Assembly: GCF_017744695.1 (NCBI RefSeq)
Contig: NZ_JAGIAS010000006.1
Span: 310,001-374,000 of the forward strand
From: Dyadobacter sp.
Lineage (GTDB): Bacteria > Bacteroidota > Bacteroidia > Cytophagales > Spirosomataceae
Reading direction: 5' to 3'
Length of the DNA stretch: 64,000 bases
The translations under genes were made by a program, and so were the position numbers. Positions within the stretch are counted from its first letter, which is position 1. Every line of letters starts with the position of its first letter. Shown piece by piece: positions 1 to 8,205 of the stretch. Under the pieces are notes generated by a model. It was not told the DNA's origin and did no database searches. It saw only the letters and a program-made list of their open reading frames with translations.

Positions 1-2
1 GA

Positions 3-2729
3 AGGTACAAACTGACCGTGGTCGGAAACCCGGATTTGAGTGCCGTGAAAGTGATGATGATCGGTATGCGTAACCCGAAATCGGTGGATGAGCGTGCGAA
101 GTCGTTTTGTATCTGGGTGGATGAAATGCACGTCGAAGGTTTCGACGATACCGGCGGTATGGCGGCCATCGCGCAGCTGAATGCGAAACTGGCTGACTTT
201 GCGACGTTGACCGCATCGGGCCGGATCGAGACGTTTGGTTTCGGGACCGTGCAGCAGCGCATCGGTGAGCGCACGCGGAACTTTACCTCCGAATATGGTT
301 TCTCTTCCAATATCGCATTGGATAAATTACTGCCTGCCAACTGGGGTTTCCAGATCCCGCTGTTTGTAAGTTATGACCGACGCAATGTAAAACCGCATTT
401 CAATCCGCTCGATCCGGATACACCATTGAATACCTCGCTGGATAACCTTCGAACGGACGAGGAACGTGATGGGTACAGGCGAATGGTAGAGGAAAATGCC
501 GTCAAGCGAGGGTTCAACTTCTCGAACGTCCGGAAGGTCAAGACCAAACCGGGCGCGAAAAATCACTTCTTTGATTTCGAGAACTTCGCGTTCAGTTATG
601 CATTCAGTGACGATAAGCGGAGGAATATCCTGACCCAAGAGTACAATCAGCGTGCGTACCGGGCCGGCATTTCCTACATGTATGCCAGCCAGCCCAAAGC
701 CATTGAACCATTCAAGAAATGGAAGGCGACAGGCCGTTGGGCGGAGTTCATCAAAGAGTTTAATGTGACGCTCCTGCCGAATATGGTTTCGTTGCGTACC
801 GACGTGGACCGCCGCTTCCTGAAAACCCAGTTGCGTAATGCCGACCTGACCACCGACGGTATTCAGCCGTTGTATGAAAAGTACTTCTGGTTTAACCGTT
901 ATTACGATTTCGGCTGGAACCTGACGCGTAATATGACCTTGACCTACGCAGCCACCGCCAACTCGATCATCGACGAGCCGGAAGGGGATATCAACACCAG
1001 CGCGAAGAAGGATTCGCTTTGGAGCAATTTCAAGAAGCTGGGGCGTATCAAGAATTTTGACCAGAAAATCGATTTGACTTACCGCCTGCCGCTCGACAAA
1101 ATCCCGGTACTCGACTGGATGTCGGCCGACTACAAGCATTCGGTCGGATACAACTACCAGGCCAATGCATTGAACCTGAAAGACACAACAGGGCTGCCGT
1201 TCGGGGACATTATCAGGAACAGCCGCGAGCGGGGCGTTACCGGGAAGGTGGATTTTGTATTACTTTACAACAAACTCCGCTACCTCAAATTCGCAAACAC
1301 CCCATCGGCCGCGAGAAAGAATTTTGCACGCAGCCCAGGTGATATCGAGGACATCGATATGCGTACGACCGACATTGTGAAGACTCTTACGAGGGCCTTG
1401 ATGACCGTCCGCGGTATCAATGTCAGCTACTCGGTCCTGGAAACAACGGCATTGCCGGGCTATTTGAGGGCGCCTAAGTACTTCGGGCTCGATAATGCCA
1501 ATGCACCTGGGCTGGGCTTTGTGCTGGGCCAGCAGGACAGGAACTTCCAGATGAAAGCGGCAGACAAGGGCTGGATTACGAAAAGCAAGCAGCAGAATAT
1601 GCCGTTCCAGCAAACCATTGCCAAGAATTTCTCGGCCAATACCACACTGGAACCCTTCAAGGATTTCAGGCTGATCATCGAGGCGCGGTTGACACGGCAG
1701 GATGCTTACCAGGAATTCTACCGGCCCGATTCTACCGGCAATTTTGCGTCGCAAAGCCCGCTGCGGAATGGCCAGTTCAGCATGTCGTTTATGTCGTTCC
1801 GGACTGCATTTGCCAAAATGCGGAGAGACAATTCCTCGCCGGTATTCGACAAGTTCCGTGCGTACCGGGCTATCCTGCGCGACCGCCTGAATGCGGAGAA
1901 CAAGAGTGGTGGCGAATACAACGAAACGTCGCAGGATGTATTGATTTCGGCATTCTTCGCGGCTTATACCGGTAAGGACCCGAAAACGGTGCGCACCAAC
2001 CCGTTCCTGAAATTCCCGATGCCGAACTGGGATCTGAGCTATACCGGCCTTTCGTCCATTCCGGCGTTCAAACGGTTGTTCAGTTCGTTTACATTGCGGC
2101 ATAAGTATATGTCCAATTACAGCGTGGGTAACTTCACCTCGTCGCTCGACTACGAGGCGCTTTATGTGAACCTGGCCGTGACGGGCTACCCGCTGTCATC
2201 AAGGCTGAACGACCTTGGGCAGTACATTCCGGTATTCGCGATGAGCACCATTACCCTTTCGGAGAAATTCCAGCCGCTCGTGGGCGTGGAGATGCGCACG
2301 CAGAGCCGCGTGACCGCGCGCGTGGAGTACAACCGCGACCGTACCATTGCGCTGAACCTTTCGAATTCACAGGTGGCAGAGCTCTTCAACCAGGACATTA
2401 CGGTTAACATTGGCTTTACCAAAAACAATGTGCCGCTGCCGTTCAAGATCAATGGTGTGAAGAAGAAACTGAAAAACGATATGACGATGCAGCTTGCAAT
2501 GACGTTCCGCGATACCCGCTCGATCCAGCGGAAGTTCGACGGGGAGAATATCCCGATCGCCGGAAACATCAACTTCCAGCTGCGCCCGACAGTGAATTAC
2601 ATGGTCAACAACCGTTTGAGCGTTCAATTCTATTTCGATCGGACGTTCAACGATCCGCTGGTTTCCAACTCATTTTACCGCGCAAGTACGGCCGGTGGCG
2701 TGCAGCTGAAGTTCAATTTGGCTGAATAA
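3..2729 (+). CDS. sprA: SprA, T9SS outer-membrane translocon, C-terminal part (5' end outside window)
   Basis: The frame is already open at base 3, so this is the last 909 residues or so of a much longer protein; the internal GTG at 18 is not a real start. The segment IWVDEMHVEGFDDTGG followed by alternating beta-strand-like sequence ending in VQLKFNLAE matches the C-terminal region of SprA, the very large outer-membrane barrel that forms the T9SS conduit and is needed for gliding and export of cargo with C-terminal sorting domains. A cargo protein of that type lies at 48525-52700. The next gene is gcvH, a neighbour of sprA in many Bacteroidota. Identification rests on recognised sequence and on this context. 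Confidence 0.9.
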   Translation, partial: RYKLTVVGNPDLSAVKVMMIGMRNPKSVDERAKSFCIWVDEMHVEGFDDTGGMAAIAQLNAKLADFATLTASGRIETFGFGTVQQRIGERTRNFTSEYGFSSNIALDKLLPANWGFQIPLFVSYDRRNVKPHFNPLDPDTPLNTSLDNLRTDEERDGYRRMVEENAVKRGFNFSNVRKVKTKPGAKNHFFDFENFAFSYAFSDDKRRNILTQEYNQRAYRAGISYMYASQPKAIEPFKKWKATGRWAEFIKEFNVTLLPNMVSLRTDVDRRFLKTQLRNADLTTDGIQPLYEKYFWFNRYYDFGWNLTRNMTLTYAATANSIIDEPEGDINTSAKKDSLWSNFKKLGRIKNFDQKIDLTYRLPLDKIPVLDWMSADYKHSVGYNYQANALNLKDTTGLPFGDIIRNSRERGVTGKVDFVLLYNKLRYLKFANTPSAARKNFARSPGDIEDIDMRTTDIVKTLTRALMTVRGINVSYSVLETTALPGYLRAPKYFGLDNANAPGLGFVLGQQDRNFQMKAADKGWITKSKQQNMPFQQTIAKNFSANTTLEPFKDFRLIIEARLTRQDAYQEFYRPDSTGNFASQSPLRNGQFSMSFMSFRTAFAKMRRDNSSPVFDKFRAYRAILRDRLNAENKSGGEYNETSQDVLISAFFAAYTGKDPKTVRTNPFLKFPMPNWDLSYTGLSSIPAFKRLFSSFTLRHKYMSNYSVGNFTSSLDYEALYVNLAVTGYPLSSRLNDLGQYIPVFAMSTITLSEKFQPLVGVEMRTQSRVTARVEYNRDRTIALNLSNSQVAELFNQDITVNIGFTKNNVPLPFKINGVKKKLKNDMTMQLAMTFRDTRSIQRKFDGENIPIAGNINFQLRPTVNYMVNNRLSVQFYFDRTFNDPLVSNSFYRASTAGGVQLKFNLAE

Positions 2730-2805
2730 TATTTTGATTTGGAAAATACAGCTTACATCATGTAATTTGCGCTCCAAAGATGTTCACTACTTACCTGATT
2801 TTATC

Positions 2806-3186
2806 ATGAATTTTCCATCAGAACTCAAATACACAGAAGATCACGAATGGATTCGTATTGAAGGAGATACGGCAATTATCGGAATCACCGACCATGCTCA
2901 GAATGAATTGGGTGACATTGTGTATGTGGACATTAACACAGTTGGCGAAGCACTAGGCAAAGGTGATGTTTTCGGTTCAGTGGAAGCTGTGAAAACAGTA
3001 TCCGACCTTTTTATCCCTGTTGCAGGTACAGTGCTTGAAGTAAACCCCGACCTCGACGGCGAGCCCGAACTTGTGAATTCCGATCCTTACGGCAGCGGAT
3101 GGATGGTGAAAATCAGTCTGGCCAACCCCGGCGATCAAGACGGACTGCTTTCCGCAGAGCAGTACAAGGAATTGATAGGTGCCTGA
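2806..3186 (+). CDS. gcvH: Glycine cleavage system H protein
   Basis: This 126-residue lipoyl carrier shuttles the aminomethyl intermediate between the P, T and L proteins of glycine cleavage. The lipoylation motif GSVEAVKT places the modified lysine at residue 63, and the YTEDHEW N-terminus and VNSDPYGSGWMVKI C-terminal strand are typical of the family. An in-frame ATG at 2734 would add 24 unrelated residues; I chose 2806 because it gives the usual family length. It lies 76 bp after sprA and is followed by a strong hairpin terminator. Cytoplasmic. Confidence 0.95.
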   Translation: MNFPSELKYTEDHEWIRIEGDTAIIGITDHAQNELGDIVYVDINTVGEALGKGDVFGSVEAVKTVSDLFIPVAGTVLEVNPDLDGEPELVNSDPYGSGWMVKISLANPGDQDGLLSAEQYKELIGA

Positions 3187-3196
3187 TATTAGGTTG

Positions 3197-3221
3197 AAGC
3201 TCCATCCGGAGCTTTTTTTTT
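3197..3221 (+). terminator. Rho-independent terminator after gcvH
   Basis: A perfect 7-bp stem (AAGCTCC / GGAGCTT) with a 4-nt loop is followed by a run of T, 11 bp past the gcvH stop codon. Confidence 0.85.
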
Positions 3222-3266
3222 GAAACCGGTTCTATGTTGCATCCCGGTGTTTAGTTTGAAATAAAT

Positions 3267-4550
3267 ATGAAATTGTTAGTTAGCTCGGTTCGGGTAATTG
3301 ATAAGAAATCACCCATCAATGGTCAGGTGAAAGACATCCTGATCGAGGGCGGGAAGATTAAACAAATCGGCGATAACCTCGACGCAGGCAATGCCCAGGT
3401 GATCGACGGTAATGGCCTTTGCGTATCCGCAGGCTGGGTCGATATGCGCGTGCAAGGGCGTGACCCGGGTTTCGAGCATAAAGAGGATTTACATTCGGTG
3501 CGCGAAGCTGCGGCGCATGGCGGGTTTACGGAGATCGTGCTGCTGCCCAACACACAGCCGGTGGTCGATACCAAGGACACCCTCAACTACATTCGTCACA
3601 GCGGCTTCGGCGGGCTTGTGACATTGCATCCCGCGGCGGCGGTAACTAAGAAAGCCGACGGCGTGGATTTTACCGAAATGATGGACCTGCATCAGGCCGG
3701 CGCCATTGCATTTACAGACGGTGAAAACCCGGTGCAGAATGCAGATTTGCTTTTGAAAACCATCCTGTACCTGCGCCCGCTGAATGCGTTGCTGATCAAC
3801 CGTCCTGAGGACCGTCAACTGACGCTTTACGGGCAGATGCACGAGGGCGTAGCCAGCACGCTCGTGGGTATGAAAGGAATGCCGTCGCTGGCGGAAGAAA
3901 TGATGCTCATCCGCGACTTGAAACTGCTCGAATACGCATTAGAGAAAAATACTTACGACACTACTGCGCCGGTACTGCACGTTTCGCTGCTGTCGACCGT
4001 GCGGGGTGTTGAGCTGATCCGCGAAGCGAAGGCCAAGGGATTGCCCGTTTCAGCGGATATCGCCGCGCACCAACTGGCGTTCGAGGACAACGACCTGATC
4101 AGCTTCGATACGAACCTGAAAGTAAACCCGCCGTTCCGTTCTGCGGAGGATAATGCAGCATTGCGCCAGGGTTTGGCAGACGGTACCATCGATACCATTG
4201 TGTCAGATCACAATCCACACGACGAGGAAAGCAAAAACCTGGAATTCGACCACGCCGATTTTGGTATTACCGCATTAGAAACGGCATTCGCCCTGTCGGT
4301 AATGCACAGTGGACTGGTGGTGGACGATATTGTGGAGAAACTGACCGTGCAGCCACGTCGTATTTTGCGCCTGCCCGAGGTAAGCGTAGCAGAAGGCGCT
4401 GCGGCCAATCTCACATTCTTCGATCCGAATAGCGAATGGATATTCGGCAGGAGCTATTCCAAATCCAAGAATACACCGTTCCTGGGACAGACGCTGAGAG
4501 GGAAGGTAAGAGGCGTGATCAATCATGGTAAACAGGAGTGGTTCAAATGA
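3267..4550 (+). CDS. Dihydroorotase-family protein, HxH metal motif lost
   Basis: A 427-residue amidohydrolase of the dihydroorotase family, which closes carbamoyl-aspartate to dihydroorotate in pyrimidine synthesis. The family framework is clear: GWVDMRVQGRDPGFEHKEDL near residue 56, VNPPFRS, and VSDHNPHDEESK late in the protein. The metal-binding DMHVH signature reads D-M-R-V-Q here, so both histidines of the HxH pair (positions 61 and 63) are replaced. Non-catalytic dihydroorotase homologues that support aspartate transcarbamoylase are known in proteobacteria, and degenerate forms also occur in Bacteroidota. The gene could be a structural partner or use altered metal binding. Its stop overlaps the start of the next gene (ATGA). 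Confidence 0.85.
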   Translation: MKLLVSSVRVIDKKSPINGQVKDILIEGGKIKQIGDNLDAGNAQVIDGNGLCVSAGWVDMRVQGRDPGFEHKEDLHSVREAAAHGGFTEIVLLPNTQPVVDTKDTLNYIRHSGFGGLVTLHPAAAVTKKADGVDFTEMMDLHQAGAIAFTDGENPVQNADLLLKTILYLRPLNALLINRPEDRQLTLYGQMHEGVASTLVGMKGMPSLAEEMMLIRDLKLLEYALEKNTYDTTAPVLHVSLLSTVRGVELIREAKAKGLPVSADIAAHQLAFEDNDLISFDTNLKVNPPFRSAEDNAALRQGLADGTIDTIVSDHNPHDEESKNLEFDHADFGITALETAFALSVMHSGLVVDDIVEKLTVQPRRILRLPEVSVAEGAAANLTFFDPNSEWIFGRSYSKSKNTPFLGQTLRGKVRGVINHGKQEWFK

Positions 4551-5110
4551 ATTCGATTTTAGGCTATTTTAATAAACCTATTTTAAAACTGTCGCTGCTT
4601 TTCGGGCTGGCGCTGGGCATTTTGGTCTTTGCGTTTTTCCTCGGCTTGTATGCGATGGGCATTGTGCCGCTGGGGAATAACAAGGTGCTTGACATCGGTA
4701 TTCACATTATCCTCATCGCGGGCGCTTGCTGGTACTACCGCAAGAAAGTCGGGAACGGCCTTTTGCATTTGTGGGAAGCATTAACCATCGGTTACGTTGT
4801 AAATACCGTTGGTGCATTGATCGCCGGCTGGCTGATCTATTTTTTTGTAACTTACGTCGATCCGTCTGTTTTTGCGGACTACATTGCCCAGATGAAGGAC
4901 CTGATGCTGCAAGGCAAAGCCGAGCTCGTCAAGAATATCGGGGAGGCCGAGTTTCAGAAGATGTTTAATGGTGTGGGAGACATGAAGACCTCGGAAATCA
5001 TCACGGACGAAGTAGGAAAGAAAACAGTCATGTTGATCATTCCGATCCTGGTCATCTCGCTGATTTTGAGAAAACAGGATTACAGCATCATTCAAAACAA
5101 CAAATCTTAA
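4547..5110 (+). CDS. DUF4199 membrane protein
   Basis: 187 residues with four predicted hydrophobic segments: about 10-35, 45-60, 77-100 and near the C-terminus. The pattern and the amphipathic stretch DYIAQMKDLMLQGKAELVKN before the last membrane segment match DUF4199 proteins of Bacteroidota, whose role is unknown. I chose the ATG at 4547 rather than the GTG at 4538 because AGGAG lies at 4534-4538 with suitable spacing. It is translationally coupled to the dihydroorotase homologue and followed 6 bp later by a paralogue. Confidence 0.8.
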   Translation: MNSILGYFNKPILKLSLLFGLALGILVFAFFLGLYAMGIVPLGNNKVLDIGIHIILIAGACWYYRKKVGNGLLHLWEALTIGYVVNTVGALIAGWLIYFFVTYVDPSVFADYIAQMKDLMLQGKAELVKNIGEAEFQKMFNGVGDMKTSEIITDEVGKKTVMLIIPILVISLILRKQDYSIIQNNKS

Positions 5111-5116
5111 ACCTTC

Positions 5117-5632
5117 ATGGAAGAAAAAACCTCTACCGCTCGTGTTGCCCTGAAATATGGCCTTTTGGCGGCCGTTGTAACGATGGTGTATTCGACGATC
5201 CTGTACGTAGCCGGACTAGGGTCAAACAGAATATTAGCCTCGGTGACGTATGTTTTTATGATCGTCGCGATCGTTCTGGCCATGAAGGATTTCCGCGAGA
5301 AGAATGGAGGGTTTATCAGCTATGGCGAAGGGCTGGGGCTTGGATCGCTTACGTCGGGCGTGCTGGGTTTGCTGAGCTCGGCATTTACGATTTTCTATAT
5401 CCAGTTTATCGACTCGAATATGCTCACACAGAGCCTCGACCAGATGCGCGAAGAGCTGGAAGGAAAAGGGATGGATGATGCGCAAATCGAGCAAGCGCTG
5501 GAAATGTCCCAGAAATTTATGTCGCCCGGCATCATGTTCGTGACGGTGGTTTTCGGCTACCTGATCATGGGCTTCATTTTCTCGCTGATTATCGCCGCCA
5601 TTATGCGGAAGGAAAAGCCGGTTTTCGAGTAA
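5117..5632 (+). CDS. DUF4199 membrane protein, second copy
   Basis: 171 residues with hydrophobic segments at about 10-30, 38-55, 70-95 and 135-160. A soluble amphipathic helix with an SLDQMREELEGKGMDDAQIEQALEM-like sequence lies between the last two. It belongs to the same family as the gene 6 bp upstream, so the pair looks like a diverged tandem duplication in one operon. No enzymatic motif is visible and the function is unknown. Confidence 0.8.
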   Translation: MEEKTSTARVALKYGLLAAVVTMVYSTILYVAGLGSNRILASVTYVFMIVAIVLAMKDFREKNGGFISYGEGLGLGSLTSGVLGLLSSAFTIFYIQFIDSNMLTQSLDQMREELEGKGMDDAQIEQALEMSQKFMSPGIMFVTVVFGYLIMGFIFSLIIAAIMRKEKPVFE

Positions 5633-5669
5633 CCGATTCCTGAAAAGACGTTATTAAAATCCCCGAATA

Positions 5670-6398
5670 GTGTTAGCAATCTTCCGAAAAGAGGTAGCCA
5701 GTTTTTTCAACTCATTGATCGCCTACATCGTGATGGCGGTCTTTCTGACGACCATAGGCCTGATCGTATGGGTTTTCCCGGATTCCAACATCCTGGACTA
5801 TGGTTATGCCGACCTCGGCTCTTTTTTCGGCCTCGCACCTTATGTTCTGATCTTCCTCATCCCGGCCATTACGATGCGTTCGCTGGCCGAGGAATCGCGC
5901 AATGGGACGCTGGAATTGCTCCTTACCAAGCCTATCCGGAACATCGATCTCGTACTCGGCAAGTTTCTGGCCAACTGGGTACTCGTTGTGCTTACATTGC
6001 TACCGACGCTCATTTATTATTACAGTGTTTATAAACTCGGCAATCCGGTCGGCGACGTGGATTCTGCGGCCGTGGCCGGCTCGTACCTTGGCCTGCTGCT
6101 GCTCAGCGGTGTGCTCGTGGCGATGGGTGTTTGGGCATCTTCCTTGAATGATAACCAGATCGTCGCATTCATCCTCGGCGTGTTCCTCGCATTCATCTGG
6201 TATGTGGGTTTCGGTGCCGTTTCGGGCATGTTTGGCGATGGTTTTGCGGCTAATTTGCTCTCCGGTATAGCCCTGGACGTTCAATACCAGGCGTTGGGTA
6301 AAGGGCTCGTCGATTCCCGCAATGTGATCTATCTCCTTAGCCTGATCATCTTCTTTATCTTCCTCACACTCTGGCGTGTAGAGAGCCTCCGCAAGTAA
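5670..6398 (+). CDS. gldF: Gliding-motility ABC transporter permease GldF
   Basis: A 242-residue ABC-2 type permease with about six membrane helices. The N-terminal FRKEVASFFNSLIAYIV, the conserved ITMRSLAEESRNGTLELLLTKPI segment after the second helix and the short C-terminus match GldF, which works with GldA and GldG in gliding bacteria. The start is a GTG at 5670. The usual partner gldG is not downstream; the next gene is a sigma factor. General ABC-2 permease is the fallback assignment. Confidence 0.8.
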   Translation: MLAIFRKEVASFFNSLIAYIVMAVFLTTIGLIVWVFPDSNILDYGYADLGSFFGLAPYVLIFLIPAITMRSLAEESRNGTLELLLTKPIRNIDLVLGKFLANWVLVVLTLLPTLIYYYSVYKLGNPVGDVDSAAVAGSYLGLLLLSGVLVAMGVWASSLNDNQIVAFILGVFLAFIWYVGFGAVSGMFGDGFAANLLSGIALDVQYQALGKGLVDSRNVIYLLSLIIFFIFLTLWRVESLRK

Positions 6399-6476
6399 GG
6401 CGCGCATCTGGTATAAGTATTAGGGTTGCCGATCTATGGAGGGCTGCTGTTCGTATATGACTAAAAGCACACTACG

Positions 6477-7187
6477 ATGGCGAACTCAGACAGACAATCC
6501 GGAATGCAGCTCATTCCCCCCTCTTTAGTGATTTCCTTCCTGTATGGCGACGAGGCAATAATTTGGTATGGCCCGTCGAGGCGTGTAGGAAAATTTACTA
6601 GATTGCCACTAACTAATTTACAATTAAATGTTAAGCGACTCTTGGCGACCAGCAAGGTAAAATACTCGGAAGAGGAATTGGTGCCAGCTCTGAAAAGAAA
6701 CGAGCGAAGCGCCTTCGAATTCCTGTACGACCATTACTCAGGAGCTTTGTTTAATATCATTTCAAAAACGTTGAAGGATGAGGAGAAAGCCGCAGATGTA
6801 TTGCAGGAATGCTTTCTGAAGATTTGGAAGAATATCGCTTCCTATGACCCCGAGAAAGGACGATTGTTTACATGGATTATGAATATCGCGCGGAATGGTG
6901 CGATAGACGCAGTCAGGGCGGAGGGCCGGAAACCGGCAATGGATGATATTGAGAACACGGTGGTCCTTAATGAGAAGGATGCGTACGAAGATTCACAAGC
7001 AATCAGTTCGGACATGAAGGCGATCGTCGACATGCTCCGGCCCGAACGGAAGATACTCATCGACATGGCCTATTTCCAGGGCTACACGCATGAGGAAATT
7101 TCGGAAGAGCTGAGCATTCCGCTCGGTACCGTGAAATCGCGGATCCGGACCGCATTACAAGAGTTAAAACAATACTTTGCAGTATGA
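6477..7187 (+). CDS. ECF RNA polymerase sigma factor
   Basis: The region from about 6657 encodes sigma-2 (AFEFLYDHYSGALFNII, then DVLQECFLKIWKNI) and sigma-4 (MAYFQGYTHEEISEELSIPLGTVKSRIR). It is an extracytoplasmic-function sigma factor that redirects RNA polymerase. The first 55-60 residues from the ATG at 6477 resemble nothing in the family and look like translated leader, so the true start may be near 6642 (TTG). The stop overlaps the start of the anti-sigma gene, which fixes its partner and probably its control by sequestration. Confidence 0.88.
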   Translation: MANSDRQSGMQLIPPSLVISFLYGDEAIIWYGPSRRVGKFTRLPLTNLQLNVKRLLATSKVKYSEEELVPALKRNERSAFEFLYDHYSGALFNIISKTLKDEEKAADVLQECFLKIWKNIASYDPEKGRLFTWIMNIARNGAIDAVRAEGRKPAMDDIENTVVLNEKDAYEDSQAISSDMKAIVDMLRPERKILIDMAYFQGYTHEEISEELSIPLGTVKSRIRTALQELKQYFAV

Positions 7188-8077
7188 ATATCCAAGCCTA
7201 TATAGAGTCCGGTATATTGGAGGAATATGTATTGGGCACTGTTACTCCCCAGGAGAAGCAGGAGGTGGAGTGTATGTCGCATATTTACCCTGAAATCAAG
7301 GAAGAGCTGTTGCGTACCGAAAGTGCATTGGAAGAATATGCGCTGAAACACCAGGCAACACCCCCGCCGGCCTTGAAGGAGTCGATTTTTGCACAAATGA
7401 ATTTCGAAGCCCCGGCCGAAGCACCGGAAGCGGAGGATGTGACAGAACAGCAGACTGTAAGCCAACCTGACGCCGCTGCGCCCATCGAGCCCGCACAGCC
7501 CGAAGCGCGCGTGATCGACCATGCATTCGGGCGCGGGGAGGCGCAGGTAGTGACGCCCGCGTGGGCGAAGCTGGCCGTAGCTGCTGCTGTATTTCTGGCG
7601 ATTTTTGCAGGATGGTCTTTCATGCAAATGACCGATATGAAGAATGCGAACAATGAAGCGGTGGCCAAAGTGGAAAGTATGGAAGCCGATATGGCGGCTA
7701 TGAAAAGCCAGGCCGACTATAACCAGGCGCTTGCCGCATTGTTCCGGAGCCCGTCGTACAAGCACGTGCACATGGCCGGATTGCCGAAATCGCCTGAAAG
7801 CGCCGTTTCCGCGTTCTGGAACACGCAAACGAACGAGGTGCTGATCGACGTGCAGAACCTCCCCGCCGCGCCCCAGGGCAAGCAATACCAGCTTTGGAGC
7901 ATCGTGGATGGCAAGCCTGTCGATATCGGGATGATCGACAATGCATTCACAGGCAAAGTCCTGAAAATGAAAAATACCAAAGCCGGTTCCGTCGCATTTG
8001 CTATTACACTGGAAAAAGAAGGCGGCAACCCGACCCCTACGATGGAGGAAATGTATGTGATGGGGAAAGTGGTGTAG
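7184..8077 (+). CDS. Anti-sigma factor, RskA-like
   Basis: 297 residues in three parts. An N-terminal helical sigma-binding domain (YIESGILEEYVLGTVTPQEKQEVE) is followed by an Ala/Pro/Glu-rich linker and one membrane helix at about residues 128-146. The C-terminal periplasmic domain ends with YQLWSIVDGKPVDIGMIDNAF and matches the anti-sigma-K RskA C-terminal family. It overlaps the upstream sigma gene by 4 bp. The expected role is holding that sigma factor at the inner membrane until a periplasmic signal triggers release; the signal cannot be read from the sequence. Confidence 0.88.
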   Translation: MNIQAYIESGILEEYVLGTVTPQEKQEVECMSHIYPEIKEELLRTESALEEYALKHQATPPPALKESIFAQMNFEAPAEAPEAEDVTEQQTVSQPDAAAPIEPAQPEARVIDHAFGRGEAQVVTPAWAKLAVAAAVFLAIFAGWSFMQMTDMKNANNEAVAKVESMEADMAAMKSQADYNQALAALFRSPSYKHVHMAGLPKSPESAVSAFWNTQTNEVLIDVQNLPAAPQGKQYQLWSIVDGKPVDIGMIDNAFTGKVLKMKNTKAGSVAFAITLEKEGGNPTPTMEEMYVMGKVV

Positions 8078-8109
8078 AAAGAATAGTTGAGAAATGTCAG
8101 CTGTAAAAT

Positions 8110-8183
8110 GTCAGCCTGAGCGAAGTCGAAGGCAGTCCGAACGGGCACATTGTGCATGCGCTTCGACTGCGCTCAGCGTGACA
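8110..8183. repeat. Dispersed repeat with imperfect inverted arms
   Basis: Two arms, 8110-8133 and about 8158-8182, form an imperfect inverted repeat around CTGAGCG-AGTCGAAG / CTTCGACTGCGCTCAG. The right part, 8153-8183, is identical over 31 bp to 14147-14177. It fills most of the gap between the anti-sigma and oxidoreductase genes and may also form a terminator-like hairpin in RNA. Confidence 0.75.
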
Positions 8184-8205
8184 TCGCACAAGAAACCCAG
8201 TATAT

